Origin: Tistlia consotensis USBA 355
Lineage (GTDB): Bacteria; Pseudomonadota; Alphaproteobacteria; Kiloniellales; DSM-21159
Assembly: GCF_900177295.1 (NCBI RefSeq)
Contig: NZ_FWZX01000014.1
Location: forward strand, 1-64,000
Length of the DNA stretch: 64,000 bases
Direction: 5' to 3'
This document shows, in pieces, positions 44,819 to 56,189 of the stretch. Made by a program: the position numbers and the translations under genes. Position 1 is the first letter of the stretch, and each line of letters begins with the position of its first letter. The notes under the pieces were generated by a model, which was not told the origin of the DNA, did no database searches, and saw only the letters and a program-made list of their open reading frames with translations.

Positions 44819-44896
44819 CTTCGACAGGCTCAGCATGAAGCGAATTGAGCGATCGTTGAGAGTACAGTCGGCTTTGTCCCGAGCTTGCCGAAGGGC
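44819..44896. repeat. REP-like inverted repeat
   Basis: CTTCGACAGGCTCAGCATG at 44819 and its approximate reverse complement (CCCGAGCTTGCCGAAGG) at 44878 form a pair about 60 bases apart. The wording TTCGACA-GCTCAG is a common extragenic palindrome in alphaproteobacteria. It lies between convergent genes. Confidence 0.6.
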
Positions 44897-44910
44897 GAAG
44901 GCGGAAGGGC

Positions 44911-45816
44911 TTACCGACTCACCGTCGCACGCCGCCCGAGCCCGACCAGCGCCACGACCAGCACGGCGAAGCCCAGGGTCATGGGGCCGATCGGCCGGGC
45001 CAGGACCAGCCAGACGAAGACCAGGGTCACGAAGGGCTGCAGCAGCTGCAGTTGGCTGACCCGCGCGACGCCGCCGAGCGCGAGGCCGCGGTACCAGGCG
45101 AAGAAGCCGGCCAGCTGGCTGATCAGTGCGACGTAGAGGAAGCCGCTCCAGGCGGCCGGCCCGATCGGCTCAGCCGGCTGCGCCAGCAGGTCGCGGCCGG
45201 CCAGCGGCAGCAGGATCGGCAGGCTGAGCACCAGGGCCCAGCAGATCGTCTGCCAGCCGCCCAGGCTGCGCGCGACGCGGGCGCCCTCGGCATAGCCCAG
45301 GGCGGCGAGGGCGATGGCGGCGAGCAGGGCGAGGTCGCCCCAGGCGAGATGCAGGCCGCCCGACGGATTGTCCCAGAGGGCGAAGGCGACGACCGTGGCG
45401 CTGCCGGCCGCGGCAGTCAGCCAGAAGGCGGGCGAGGGGCGCTCGCGCTGCAGCAGGGCGCCGCAGGTCGCCGTCGCCAGCGGCAGGATGCCGAGGACCA
45501 CCGAGCCGTGCGCCGGCTCGACCGTGCGCAGCGCCCAGGTCATCAGCAGGGGGAAGCCGAAGACGACGCCGGCCGCGGCCAGGGCCAGGCCGCGCAGCTC
45601 GTCCCGGCGCGGCAGGCGCTGGCGGAAGGCCAGCAGCAGCAGGCCGGCGACCAGGCCGGCCAGGGCGGCCCGGCCGAGCGCCACGAAGCCGGGCGAGAAG
45701 GCGTGGAGCGCCAGCACGGTCGCCGGCACGGTGCCGGAGAAGGCGAGCACGCCGAGCAGGCCGAGCCCGAGCCCCAGGCCTTCGCGTCGCGTGCCGTGGA
45801 GCGCCGCACTGGTCAT
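44911..45816 (-). CDS. DMT/EamA-family transporter
   Basis: 301 aa with ten membrane helices in two EamA repeats; typical points are FVALGRAALAGLVAG, EPAHGSVVLGILPLATATCG and VSQLQLLQPFVTLVF. Probably exports amino acids or other small metabolites, substrate unknown. Independent of the DMT protein at 32428, with little similarity beyond the family pattern. Confidence 0.85.
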   Translation of the reverse strand: MTSAALHGTRREGLGLGLGLLGVLAFSGTVPATVLALHAFSPGFVALGRAALAGLVAGLLLLAFRQRLPRRDELRGLALAAAGVVFGFPLLMTWALRTVEPAHGSVVLGILPLATATCGALLQRERPSPAFWLTAAAGSATVVAFALWDNPSGGLHLAWGDLALLAAIALAALGYAEGARVARSLGGWQTICWALVLSLPILLPLAGRDLLAQPAEPIGPAAWSGFLYVALISQLAGFFAWYRGLALGGVARVSQLQLLQPFVTLVFVWLVLARPIGPMTLGFAVLVVALVGLGRRATVSR

Positions 45817-45880
45817 GGCGCGATCCTGGCCGTCCGCTAAGTTCCTGGAAAGTCTTGCTTTTTCACCAAGACAAGAAAAA

Positions 45881-45906
45881 GGGCCCCGGCCGGTCGGCCG
45901 GGGCCC
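45881..45906 (-). terminator. Intrinsic terminator after grxD
   Basis: Perfect 11-bp stem GGGCCCCGGCC/GGCCGGGGCCC around GGTC; read on the minus strand it is followed by CTTTTTCTTG. It lies 24 bases after the glutaredoxin stop and ends the purine-bolA-grxD transcript. Confidence 0.85.
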
Positions 45907-45930
45907 TCGGCATTGTCGCTCGGCGCGCCG

Positions 45931-46269
45931 TCAGGCGTCGGCGCGGACCTCGACGCCCTTGGTCTGCAGCAGCTCCTGCAGCTCGCCGGACTCGAACATC
46001 TCGCGGATGATGTCGCAGCCGCCGACGAACTCGCCCTTGACGTAGAGCTGCGGGATCGTCGGCCAGCTCGAATAGTCCTTGATGCCCTGGCGCAGGCCCG
46101 GGTCCTCGAGGACGTTGATGCCCTTGAACTTGACGCCCAGGTGACTCATCACCTGGACCACGGCGGCCGAGAAGCCGCACTGCGGAAAGACCGGGGTGCC
46201 CTTCATGAAGAGCACCACGTCGTTCTCGGTGACGTCGTCTTTGATCCGCTGGAAGACGGGGTTGTCCAT
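45931..46269 (-). CDS. grxD: Monothiol glutaredoxin Grx4
   Basis: 112 aa. The CGFS active site in [13 protein letters not shown], with FMKGTP before it and [18 protein letters not shown] after it, is diagnostic. Such proteins carry a [2Fe-2S] cluster bound with glutathione and work with BolA in iron-sulfur trafficking and iron sensing; bolA lies directly upstream. I start it at 46269 (MDNPVFQ), with AAGGAT 8 bases before. Confidence 0.95.
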   Translation of the reverse strand: MDNPVFQRIKDDVTENDVVLFMKGTPVFPQCGFSAAVVQVMSHLGVKFKGINVLEDPGLRQGIKDYSSWPTIPQLYVKGEFVGGCDIIREMFESGELQELLQTKGVEVRADA

Positions 46270-46336
46270 CGCTTGATCCTTCAATCTTGCCCGGCTGCGG
46301 GCGGCGTGCCGCGCGGCCTGCTGTTCTGTGGTTCGC

Positions 46337-46570
46337 TCAGTCGGGTGCCGAGGTCTGCAGGGCGAGGGCGTGCAGCTCGCCGCCCATGCGGCCCTGCAGG
46401 GCCTGGTAGACCATCTGGTGCTGCTGCACGCGCGTCTTGCCCTTGAAGGCCGAGGCGCTGACGTAAGCGGCGTAGTGGTCGCCGTCGCCGGCCAGGTCCT
46501 CGATGCGGACCTCGGCTCCGGGGATGCCCTCCTTGATCATCTTCTCGATCTCGGCGGGGTTCATCGGCAT
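46337..46570 (-). CDS. BolA-family protein
   Basis: 77 aa. [27 protein letters not shown] in shortened form ([14 protein letters not shown]) and [12 protein letters not shown] are the class II KH-like BolA pattern. The conserved His residues fit cluster sharing with the CGFS glutaredoxin downstream. The order purL-bolA-grxD is common in alphaproteobacteria. An ATG two codons in (46564) is an alternative start. Confidence 0.92.
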   Translation of the reverse strand: MPMNPAEIEKMIKEGIPGAEVRIEDLAGDGDHYAAYVSASAFKGKTRVQQHQMVYQALQGRMGGELHALALQTSAPD

Positions 46571-46615
46571 GGAACAGCATCCTCCCAGTGACAGGAGCCG
46601 CGGTCAGGACCGCCG

Positions 46616-48837
<2,222 letters not shown>

Positions 48838-48841
<4 letters not shown>

Positions 48842-49527
48842 GCGAGCGCCTCCGCCAGGCCGTGGAACAGGGCGCGGCCGTCGGTGCCGCCGTGCAGCGG
48901 ATCGGTCGCGTCCTCGGGGTGGGGCATCAGGCCGAGCACCGTCTTGGTCTCGTTGAAGACGCCGGCGACGTTGTCGAGCGAGCCGTTCGGGTTGGCCTCC
49001 TCGGTCGTCCGGCCCTCGCCGTCGACGTAGCGGAAGGCGATGCCGCCGCTGTCCTCCAGGCGCTTCATGGTATCGGCGTCGGCGAAGTAGTTGCCGTCCA
49101 TGTGGGCGCAGGGCACGGTCATGCGCTGGCCGGCTTCCATGGCGCCGGTGAACAGCGTCTGGGCGTTCTCGCAGCGCAGGGTGACGTTCTTGCAGACGAA
49201 GCGCAGCGAGGCGTTGCGCATCAGCGCGCCGGGCAGCAGGCCGGCCTCGGTCAGGATCTGGAAGCCGTTGCAGACCCCGAGCACCGGCACGCCCTTCTCG
49301 GCGCGGCGCCGGACCTCGGCCATCACCGGGCTGCGCGCCGCCATGGCGCCGGCGCGCAGGTAGTCGCCATGGCTGAAGCCGCCGGGCAGCACGATGAGGT
49401 CGACCTCCGGCAGCTCGGTGTCCTTGTGGAAGACCAGGGCCGGCTTCTTCCCCGAGGCCTGCTCCAGGGCAGCGACCATGTCCATTTCCCGGTTCGATCC
49501 GGGGAAGACGATGACGGCGGATCGCAT
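48838..49527 (-). CDS. purQ: Phosphoribosylformylglycinamidine synthase glutaminase PurQ
   Basis: 229 aa class I glutamine amidotransferase supplying ammonia to PurL. Nucleophile Cys in [13 protein letters not shown] and the His-Glu part of the triad in GLMPHPED. It starts at 49527 ([12 protein letters not shown]), where homology begins, 11 bases after purS, and overlaps purL. Confidence 0.96.
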
Positions 49528-49538
49528 GGCGGGCGCCC

Positions 49539-49781
49539 TCAGTCGGTCAGTTCGATGGCGTAGTTCTCGATCACCGTGTTGGCGAGCAGCTTGCGGCACA
49601 TCTCGTCCAGCGCGGCCTCGGCCCTGGCGCGGTCGGTCTCGGCCAGCTCCAGCTCGATGACCTTGCCCTGGCGGACCTCCTCGACGCCCTGGAAACCGAG
49701 CGCGCCGAGGGCATGATGGATCGCCTTGCCCTGGGGGTCGAGCACCCCGGGCTTGAGGGTGACGTGGACTTTCGCCTTCAT
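49539..49781 (-). CDS. purS: Phosphoribosylformylglycinamidine synthase subunit PurS
   Basis: 80 aa. [18 protein letters not shown] and [11 protein letters not shown] are the standard PurS wording; it bridges PurQ and PurL. In related genomes purC usually lies directly upstream, whereas here purC is 3 kb away beyond a multicopper oxidase, bluB and doxX. Confidence 0.96.
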   Translation of the reverse strand: MKAKVHVTLKPGVLDPQGKAIHHALGALGFQGVEEVRQGKVIELELAETDRARAEAALDEMCRKLLANTVIENYAIELTD

Positions 49782-49925
49782 GGGCAGGGGTTCCGTCTCG
49801 GCTGGCCTGGAGGAGTTGCGCGGAACCTAACCGTGAGACGGATTCCAGGCAATGCACTGGCGCGTGCGTCGCCGGCATGTGCGGGATGTTCCGGCGGCAC
49901 CCCGTCCATCCCGACTCTCTCAGCC

Positions 49926-50035
49926 CGTCATCCCCACGGAAGTGGGGATCCAGAGAACGAAGTCGGCGGCGCGGGCCGTCGGCCGTCCATGCTTACGACG
50001 CCTTCCTCTGGATCCCCACTTTCGTGGGGATGACG
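49926..50035. repeat. Large inverted repeat of REP/BIME type
   Basis: Two 30-base arms (49926-49955 and 50006-50035), reverse complements with one mismatch, separated by 50 bases. Each arm has its own palindrome (ATCCCCAC, 4 bases, GTGGGGAT). This motif is widespread between genes in alphaproteobacteria. It fills most of the 311-base gap between purS and the multicopper oxidase; the rest of the gap holds nothing I recognise. Confidence 0.8.
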
Positions 50036-50092
50036 AAATGGGAAGGGACGACGGCGGCCGAGGCAGAGGGAGGCGGCGGCCGCTACCGCTCC

Positions 50093-51520
50093 TCACCCGA
50101 CCCGGAACATCCCCGTCATCCCGGCCATCATGTGCTCGGGGATGTGGCAGTGGAACAGCCAGTCGCCGGGGTTGTCGGCGACGAAGGCGACCTCGACGGT
50201 GCCGTCCGGCCAGGCGATCACCGTGTCGTGCCAGATGCCGCGGATCTCCGGCGCGCCGTCGCGTGCGATGAGCTTGTAGTGGTGGCCGTGCAGGTGCATC
50301 GGGTGCGGGAAGGCCGTGCGGTTCTCGATGACCAGGCGGTAGCTGCGGCCGAGCCTCAGCTCGCCGAGCAGCGGATGCTCGCCGTCGCCGGCGACGACGC
50401 CGTTGAGCGCCCAGACCTTGCCGCGCTCGGCCAGCGCGCGCAGGCCCATGGTCTTGCCGCCCAGCGTCGCCTCGCCCATGCCGCCCATGGCGCCGCCCTC
50501 CAGCACGATCGCGATCGTCTCGGCGGAGCCGAGGTCCGGCTCGGCCAGCGGGTTTGCCGGCAGCGCCATGGGGGCGGGCAGGGCGCTCGCGCGCAGCGGC
50601 GCCTCGTCCGCGTAGGCGATGTCGAGCAGGCGGTAGGCGTCGCGCGGATAGGCGTCGTCGACGACCTCGAAGCGCGCGCCGGGCCGGCCGGTCAGGTCGA
50701 CGACCAGGTCGAGGCGCCCGGCCGGCGGCAGCAGGACGCGGCCATTCTCGGCCAGGAAGGGCGTGCAGGGCTGGCCGTCGACGGCGACGACCCAGGGCGC
50801 GTGAGCCTCGAACCTGAGGGCGAAGAAGCGGGCGTTGGCGGCGTTGAGCAGCCGCAGGCGCACGCGCTCGCCGGCGGTGACCGGCCAGGCCTCGGGGATC
50901 ACGCCGTTGAGCGTCACGGTGTTGCCGATCCGCCCGCCGTGGCTGAGGTCCATCATGCTCGCCATCGGCTCGGCGATCCGGGCCTCCTTGGTCAGCCGCC
51001 AGTCGTCGAGCAGCCAGGTCTCCTCCCGGTCCACCCGCAGGGTCCCGGCGGTCGGCGTCGCCTCCTCGACGATCAGCGGGCCGGCCAGGCCGCGCGCGCC
51101 CTGCTCGGCCGAGTTGGCGTGGGAGTGGTACCAGAAGGTGCCGGCGTCGGGTGCCTCGAAGGCGTAGTCGAAGCTGCCGCCGGGCTCGACCGCCGCCTGG
51201 GTCACGCCGGGCACGCCGTCCATGGCGTTGGGCAGCCTGAGGCCGTGCCAGTGCAGCGTCGTCGGCTGCGGCAGGCCGTTCTCCAGCCGCACGTCCAGGC
51301 GCTCGCCCTGGCGCAGCCTGAGCGTCGGACCGGGGATCAGCCCGTCGTAGCCCCAGACCGCGGTCTTCGGATAGGACGGGCCGACCAGCTGTGCCTCGGC
51401 CGGCTGCGGCCGGATGACGCGGGGCGCACCGGCACGGGCGAGGCCGGGCGGCAGGGCGGCCAGCGCGCTGACGCCGGCGAGACCTTTCAGGACGCTCCGC
51501 CTGCTGCGTGACTCGATCAT
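50093..51520 (-). CDS. Multicopper oxidase with Tat signal
   Basis: 475 aa, three cupredoxin domains. An RSRRSVLKG twin-arginine signal at residues 5-13 sends the folded protein to the periplasm. Copper ligands in TLHWHGLR, FWYHSHAN, HPMHLHGHHY and FHCHIPEHMMAGM give the T1 and T2/T3 sites. The lone Met-rich short segment (GGAMGGMG) resembles the copper-binding loop of CueO-like cuprous oxidases but is much shorter. A role in copper tolerance fits a genome using cbb3 oxidase, but is not proven. Divergent from bluB with only 49 bases between starts. Confidence 0.9.
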   Translation of the reverse strand: MIESRSRRSVLKGLAGVSALAALPPGLARAGAPRVIRPQPAEAQLVGPSYPKTAVWGYDGLIPGPTLRLRQGERLDVRLENGLPQPTTLHWHGLRLPNAMDGVPGVTQAAVEPGGSFDYAFEAPDAGTFWYHSHANSAEQGARGLAGPLIVEEATPTAGTLRVDREETWLLDDWRLTKEARIAEPMASMMDLSHGGRIGNTVTLNGVIPEAWPVTAGERVRLRLLNAANARFFALRFEAHAPWVVAVDGQPCTPFLAENGRVLLPPAGRLDLVVDLTGRPGARFEVVDDAYPRDAYRLLDIAYADEAPLRASALPAPMALPANPLAEPDLGSAETIAIVLEGGAMGGMGEATLGGKTMGLRALAERGKVWALNGVVAGDGEHPLLGELRLGRSYRLVIENRTAFPHPMHLHGHHYKLIARDGAPEIRGIWHDTVIAWPDGTVEVAFVADNPGDWLFHCHIPEHMMAGMTGMFRVG

Positions 51521-51569
51521 GGCCGGCAGGATAGAGCATGATCGCCGTCCGCCGCAGAGGAACAAGCGC

Positions 51570-52259
51570 GTGAGCCATCCGGCCTTCCGAGAGATCCGTG
51601 CCCGGCCGTCGCGGCTGGAGGAGGCGGCGCCGGTCTTCGACGCCCGCTTCCGCGCCGAGTTCGCGGCGCTGCTGCGCTGGCGCCGCGACGTCCGGCGCTT
51701 CCGCCGCGATCCGGTGCCGCCGGCGATCGTCGAGGCGGCGCTCGACCTCGCCTGCCTGTCGCCCTCGGTCGGCAACAGCCAGCCCTGGCGCTTCGTCGCC
51801 GTCGAGAGCGAGTCGGCGCGCGAGGCCGTGCGCGCCAACTTCCGCACGGCCAACGCCGAGGCCCTGGCCGCCCAGGCGAGCGAGCGCCGCGCGCTCTACG
51901 CCTCGCTCAAGCTGGCCGGCCTGGAGGAAGCGCCGGTGCAGCTCGCCGTGTTCTGCGACGAGGCGACGCGCCAGGGCTTCGGCCTCGGCCAGGCGAGCAT
52001 GCCGGAGACCCGGCGCTACTCGGTGGTCCAGGCGGTGCAGACCTTCTGGCTGGCGCTGCGCAGCCATGGCGTCGGGCTCGGCTGGGTCTCGATCCTGGAG
52101 CCGCGCTCCGTGGAACGCGATCTCGCCGTCCCTGACGGCTGGCGCTTCGTCGCTTATCTTTGTGTCGGCTGGCCCGAGCAGGAGACGGCGGTTCCGGAGC
52201 TGGAGCGCGCGCGCTGGCAGGCACGGACCGGGCTCGGCCGGCAGGTGCTCAAGCGCTAG
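51570..52259 (+). CDS. bluB: 5,6-dimethylbenzimidazole synthase BluB
   Basis: 229 aa flavin enzyme of the nitroreductase fold that breaks FMNH2 to make the lower ligand of vitamin B12. Typical segments are RRDVRRFRRDPVP, LSPSVGNSQPWRF and RQGFGLGQASMPETRRYS, the last being specific for BluB. The start is GTG 51570, with GAGG about 10 bases upstream. No other cobalamin gene is in the window. Confidence 0.88.
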   Translation: MSHPAFREIRARPSRLEEAAPVFDARFRAEFAALLRWRRDVRRFRRDPVPPAIVEAALDLACLSPSVGNSQPWRFVAVESESAREAVRANFRTANAEALAAQASERRALYASLKLAGLEEAPVQLAVFCDEATRQGFGLGQASMPETRRYSVVQAVQTFWLALRSHGVGLGWVSILEPRSVERDLAVPDGWRFVAYLCVGWPEQETAVPELERARWQARTGLGRQVLKR

Positions 52260-52297
52260 CCGGCGGACGGCAGGCAGACTGGGGAGGCTCCAAGGCC

Positions 52298-52753
52298 ATG
52301 GCGAACGGCAACAGGCTCATCATCCCGGCTCTCGGCGGGCTCTACGGCGCGCTGGCACCGCTCGCCGACCTGATCGTGCGGGTCACGGTCGGCTTCCTGC
52401 TGATTCCGCACGGCTCGCAGAAGCTGTTCGGCCTGTTCGGCGGCGGCGGGCTGGAAGGCACGGCGCAGTTCCTGGCCAGCACCGGCTTCACGCCGGGACT
52501 GTTCTGGGCGGTGCTGATCGGCTGCACCGAGTTCTTCGGCGGGCTCTGCCTGGTGCTCGGCCTGCTGACGCGGCCGGCGGCCGCGGCCGTGACAGTCTTC
52601 ATGGCCGTCGCGGTCTTCCACCACTGGCCGGTCTGGTTCTGGCCCCAGGGCGGCCTGGAGATGCCGCTGCTCTGGGGCCTGATGGCGCTGTCGATCCTGA
52701 TCAGGGGCGGCGGACGCTTCTCGCTCGACGCGGCGATCGGCCGGGAGTTCTGA
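52298..52753 (+). CDS. DoxX-family membrane protein
   Basis: 151 aa with four membrane helices. LIVRVTVGFLLIPHGSQKLFG and GCTEFFGGLCLVLGLLTRPAA are the DoxX pattern. Family roles include thiol or quinone-linked redox functions, but this member cannot be assigned. Follows bluB by 38 bases; converges with purC, 26 bases apart. Confidence 0.88.
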   Translation: MANGNRLIIPALGGLYGALAPLADLIVRVTVGFLLIPHGSQKLFGLFGGGGLEGTAQFLASTGFTPGLFWAVLIGCTEFFGGLCLVLGLLTRPAAAAVTVFMAVAVFHHWPVWFWPQGGLEMPLLWGLMALSILIRGGGRFSLDAAIGREF

Positions 52754-52779
52754 CGGCAGGCGCGGTCGCCGACGCGCCC

Positions 52780-53541
52780 CTACTGCATCGCCTTCGGGCC
52801 CTTGAGGTCCATCGGGCCGGCCTCGGGCAGGACGCCGAGGCGGCGGGCGACCTCCTGGTAGGCCTGCTCGACGTTGCCGAGGTCGCGGCGGAAGCGGTCC
52901 TTGTCGAGCTTCTCGTTGGTCTGGACGTCCCAGATACGGCAGGAGTCCGGGCTGATCTCGTCGGCGAGCACGATGCGCATCTGCTCGTCCTCCCAGAGCC
53001 GGCCGAACTCGACCTTGAAGTCGACCAGCTTGAGGCCGACGCCGAGGAACAGGCCCGAGAGGAAGTCGTTCACGCGCAGCGCCAGCTGCAGCATGTCGTC
53101 GATGTCCTGGGTCGCGGCCCAGCCGAAGGCGGTGATGTGCTCCTCGGTGACCAGCGGATCGCCGAGCTCGTCGTTCTTCAGGTAGTACTCGACGATCGAG
53201 CGCGGCAGGCGCGTGCCCTCCTCCAGCTTGAAGCGCTGGGCGAGAGAGCCGGCGGCGACGTTGCGCACGACGACCTCGATCGGGATGATCTCGACCTCGC
53301 GGATCAGCTGCTCGCGCATGTTCAGCCGGCGCACGAAGTGGGTCGGCACGCCGACCTCCTCGAGCTTCAGCATCAGGTACTCGGAGATGCGGTTGTTGAG
53401 CACGCCCTTGCCGGTGATGACGCCCTTCTTCTGGGCGTTGAAGGCGGTGGCGTCGTCCTTGAAGTACTGCACCAGGGTGCCCGGCTCGGGACCCTCGAAG
53501 AGGACCTTGGCCTTGCCTTCGTAGATACGTCTGCGTCGCAT
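52780..53541 (-). CDS. purC: SAICAR synthetase PurC
   Basis: 253 aa. Joins aspartate to CAIR in purine synthesis. [19 protein letters not shown] in short form ([11 protein letters not shown]), [14 protein letters not shown] and [10 protein letters not shown] with [12 protein letters not shown] are the standard motifs. First purine gene by strand order, separated from purS by three other genes on both strands. Confidence 0.96.
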   Translation of the reverse strand: MRRRRIYEGKAKVLFEGPEPGTLVQYFKDDATAFNAQKKGVITGKGVLNNRISEYLMLKLEEVGVPTHFVRRLNMREQLIREVEIIPIEVVVRNVAAGSLAQRFKLEEGTRLPRSIVEYYLKNDELGDPLVTEEHITAFGWAATQDIDDMLQLALRVNDFLSGLFLGVGLKLVDFKVEFGRLWEDEQMRIVLADEISPDSCRIWDVQTNEKLDKDRFRRDLGNVEQAYQEVARRLGVLPEAGPMDLKGPKAMQ

Positions 53542-53699
53542 GTTGTTTCTCTGAGATAGGGCGGGAGCGCGCGTTTCGCCGCGCCTGGCTGCAACCGCCG
53601 GGGGGACCTGATCAGGCGGGTATATAGCAGTGGGGCCGGGTCAAAACAATGACGGCCCCCGGGCGGGACCCCGGGCGCACGGCGCGGCGGCGGGCGCGC

Positions 53700-54260
53700 T
53701 CAGCCGCGCCTGAAGCAGCCCTCGACGTGGTCGTCGACCAGGCCGGCGGCCTGCATGAAGGCGTAGACGATGGTCGGGCCGACGAAGCGGAAGCCGGCCT
53801 TCTTGAGGCGCTTCGACAGCGCCTCGGCCTCGGGCGTCACGGCCGGCACCTCGGCCATGGTCTTCGGCCGCCGGACCAGCGGGCGGCCGTCGACCGCCTC
53901 CCAGACGAAGGCCGAGAAGCCGCCGGGATGGCCCTCCTCCAGGCGCAGCCAAGCCCGCGCGCCGTCGATCGTCGCCTCGATCTTGCCGCGGTGGCGCACG
54001 ATGCCGGGGTCGCCGAGCAGGCGCTCGACCTCGGCCTCGCCGAAGCCGGCGACCGCTTCGGGATCGAAGCCCGCGAAGCCGGCCCGGAAGGCCTCGCGCT
54101 TCCTCAGGATGGTGATCCAGGCGAGCCCGGCCTGGAAGCCCTCGAGGCTGAGCAGCTCCCAGAGCGCCCGTGGATCGCGTTCCGGCACGCCCCACTCCGC
54201 GTCGTGATAGGCGGCGTAGAGCGGATCGTCGCCGCACCAGGAGCAGCGGGTCAGGGGCAT
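53700..54260 (-). CDS. tag: DNA-3-methyladenine glycosylase I
   Basis: 186 aa. Removes 3-methyladenine from DNA. The structural zinc snap uses Cys6 and His19 near the start (RCSWCGDDPLYAAYHDAEWG) and a C-terminal His/Cys pair in VDDHVEGC. LSLEGFQAGLAWITILRKR carries the catalytic region. Length is normal. Starts 158 bases before purC. Confidence 0.93.
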   Translation of the reverse strand: MPLTRCSWCGDDPLYAAYHDAEWGVPERDPRALWELLSLEGFQAGLAWITILRKREAFRAGFAGFDPEAVAGFGEAEVERLLGDPGIVRHRGKIEATIDGARAWLRLEEGHPGGFSAFVWEAVDGRPLVRRPKTMAEVPAVTPEAEALSKRLKKAGFRFVGPTIVYAFMQAAGLVDDHVEGCFRRG

Positions 54261-54345
54261 GGGGTGGGCTTCCTCGGTTGCAGAGTGTCAGCGATCGTAC
54301 TGCCTTTGTTCCGACAGGACGTCAAGCGTCCCAACAAGGCCATTC

Positions 54346-54374
54346 CCCTCTCTGCCCCTCTGGGGCGGAGAGGG
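54346..54374. terminator. Hairpin between tag and the LysR gene
   Basis: A 13-bp stem (CCCTCTCTGCCCC with GGGGCGGAGAGGG, one wobble pair) around a 3-base loop, 44 bases after the LysR gene stop. No T-run; this motif is also a common intergenic palindrome. Confidence 0.5.
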
Positions 54375-54417
54375 CGTGCGGTGGAGGCTCGGGGTACCCG
54401 CGTCCGCCTGACCCTGC

Positions 54418-55008
54418 CTAGCCGGCGGCGAGCAGCGCCTTCAGCTTGACGACCTCGCGACAGCGGGCGAGGCCCGGCCAGACGACCAGCGTCGCCTCGT
54501 GGTGGGGCGCGAAGGCCGCGCCCAGGGCGATCGGCTCGGCGTGCATCCCGGGGTAGGGGCCGGCGCCGGGCCTCAGCAGCGCGTCCAGGCTGCCGTCGAG
54601 CAGCTCCGCCAGGTCGTCGGTCCGGGTGATCCGGAGGAAGTCCGCGGCGCGCCCGGTCCCGGCGATCCCGGCCAGCTTGCGCTCCGGATCCGCCGCCAGG
54701 CCGGGCGAGACGCCGAGCCGCAGCGGCCGCGCCTTGAGCGAGCGGGCGACCAGGTCGCCGGCCTTGGAGAGATGCTCGAAGGCCTTGCTGACCTCGGGCA
54801 GCAGCGTCTCCCCGTGTCCGGTCAGGACCAGGTGGCGATGGAGCCGCCGGAACAGCGGCACGCCCAGGGCCTGCTCCAGGCGCTTGACCTGCTGGCTGAC
54901 GGCGCCGGGGGTCACCGACAGCTCCTCGGCGGCCCGCTTGAAGGACAGGTGGCGGCCGGCGGCCTCGAAGGCGCGCAGGCCGTTCAATGGCGGCAGGCGG
55001 TAGCTCAT
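54418..55008 (-). CDS. Short LysR-family regulator (GcvA-like N-terminus)
   Basis: 196 aa; normal members have about 300. The DNA-binding domain is intact: LPPLNGLRAFEAAGRHLSF, then AAEELSVTPGAVSQQVKRLE, of the GcvA type. The effector-binding part is short: it starts normally (RLGVSPGLAADPERKL) but lacks about 100 residues. It could be a deletion, a degraded gene or a working short form. It is divergent from ridA (133 bases between starts), the usual layout for a LysR gene and its target. Confidence 0.75.
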   Translation of the reverse strand: MSYRLPPLNGLRAFEAAGRHLSFKRAAEELSVTPGAVSQQVKRLEQALGVPLFRRLHRHLVLTGHGETLLPEVSKAFEHLSKAGDLVARSLKARPLRLGVSPGLAADPERKLAGIAGTGRAADFLRITRTDDLAELLDGSLDALLRPGAGPYPGMHAEPIALGAAFAPHHEATLVVWPGLARCREVVKLKALLAAG

Positions 55009-55141
55009 GGCAGCGAGACTAGCTGCGGCCGTGCCGGGCATCACGATAGAAAAGCTGTCGCAAGCACCCAGAAAGCATCGTTTGAGCCATCCGTCCGGGA
55101 CGGGCACAAGCGACGGGACATCCAGACCGCGAGGAGATCCC

Positions 55142-55525
55142 ATGGAAAAGCGTCCGATCAACGCCGACGATGCCTTCGTCCCGACCAGCGGCTACGTCCA
55201 GGCGATGGCGATCAGCGGCCACAGCCGCCTGCTCTTCGTCAGCGGCCAGATCCCGGTCGCAGCGGACGGCCGGGTGCCCGAGGGCTTCGAGGCACAGTGC
55301 CGCCTGGCCTGGCGCAACGTCGAAGCGCAGCTGAAGGCGGCGGGGCTCGGCCTCGACAACCTCGTCCTGCACCGCACCTATCTCGCCGACCGGCGCCATG
55401 CGCTCGACAACCGCAGGATCCGCAGCGAGATGCTCGGCGGGCGCGAGACGGCGACCACCGTCGTGATCGCCGGCATCTTCGACGAGGCCTGGCTGCTCGA
55501 GATCGAGGCGATCGCGGCCGCCTGA
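55142..55525 (+). CDS. RidA-family protein
   Basis: 127 aa. Members remove reactive enamine/imine intermediates. SRLLFVSGQIPVAADG, VEAQLKAAGLGLDNLV and the C-terminal IEAIAAA are typical. The catalytic Arg of true RidA (usually in a short RxxVxV region) is not clear, so it may belong to a RidA subgroup with another role. GAGG precedes the ATG. Divergent from the short LysR gene. Confidence 0.85.
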   Translation: MEKRPINADDAFVPTSGYVQAMAISGHSRLLFVSGQIPVAADGRVPEGFEAQCRLAWRNVEAQLKAAGLGLDNLVLHRTYLADRRHALDNRRIRSEMLGGRETATTVVIAGIFDEAWLLEIEAIAAA

Positions 55526-55548
55526 GGACGCATTGGAGCTCGTCGACC

Positions 55549-56187
55549 GTGCTGAAGCTCGACCACATCACCGTCATCGCCCCGACGCTGGCCGAAGGGG
55601 TGGCGCACGTCCGGAGCTGCCTCGACCTCGACGTGCCCTTCGGGACACGCCACGCCTACATGGGCACCCACAATCACCGGCTCAGGCTCGGCAGCGATGT
55701 CTATCTCGAGATCGTCGCGCTCGACCCGGACGGTACCGCTCCCGCCCGGCCGCGCTGGTTCGGTCTCGACGATCGAGAGAGGGTCAGATCGGACTGGGAC
55801 GAAGGCCGGCGCCTGCGGGGCTGGGTCGCCGGCACGGACGCGATCGCTTCCTTCCTTGCGAGCCGTCGTGCCGTCTTCGGCGACCGGGTGCCGCTTCCGG
55901 TCGCCGATCCGACCTTCGACTTCGCCATTCCCGAGGATGGCTCGCTGCCCCTCGACGGCGCGGCTCCCTCGATCATCGATCGCCGGGGCGAACCCGAGGC
56001 GATGGCCGCGATTCCCGATCGCGGCGCGCGCCTCCGGTCGCTCACCCTCGAACATCCGGACCCCGTGGCCATCGAGGCGCTCTATCGCGAGCTCTCGATC
56101 GATCGCCCGCCCGCGATCATCCCGGGGCCCAAGGTCCGTTATCGGGCAGAGATCGAGACACCGACCGGATTGAAGGAGCTGACCTGA
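55549..56187 (+). CDS. VOC/glyoxalase-like protein
   Basis: 212 aa. LKLDHITVIAPTLAEGVAHV and YLEIVALDPDG mark the N-terminal VOC half of the glyoxalase-like-domain family (PF13468 type). Putative metal residues are the His near the start and Glu in YLEIVA. Substrate unknown. The start is GTG 55549; it follows ridA by 23 bases, so probably the same transcript. Converges with the DUF455 gene. Confidence 0.8.
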   Translation: MLKLDHITVIAPTLAEGVAHVRSCLDLDVPFGTRHAYMGTHNHRLRLGSDVYLEIVALDPDGTAPARPRWFGLDDRERVRSDWDEGRRLRGWVAGTDAIASFLASRRAVFGDRVPLPVADPTFDFAIPEDGSLPLDGAAPSIIDRRGEPEAMAAIPDRGARLRSLTLEHPDPVAIEALYRELSIDRPPAIIPGPKVRYRAEIETPTGLKELT

Positions 56188-56189
56188 GG

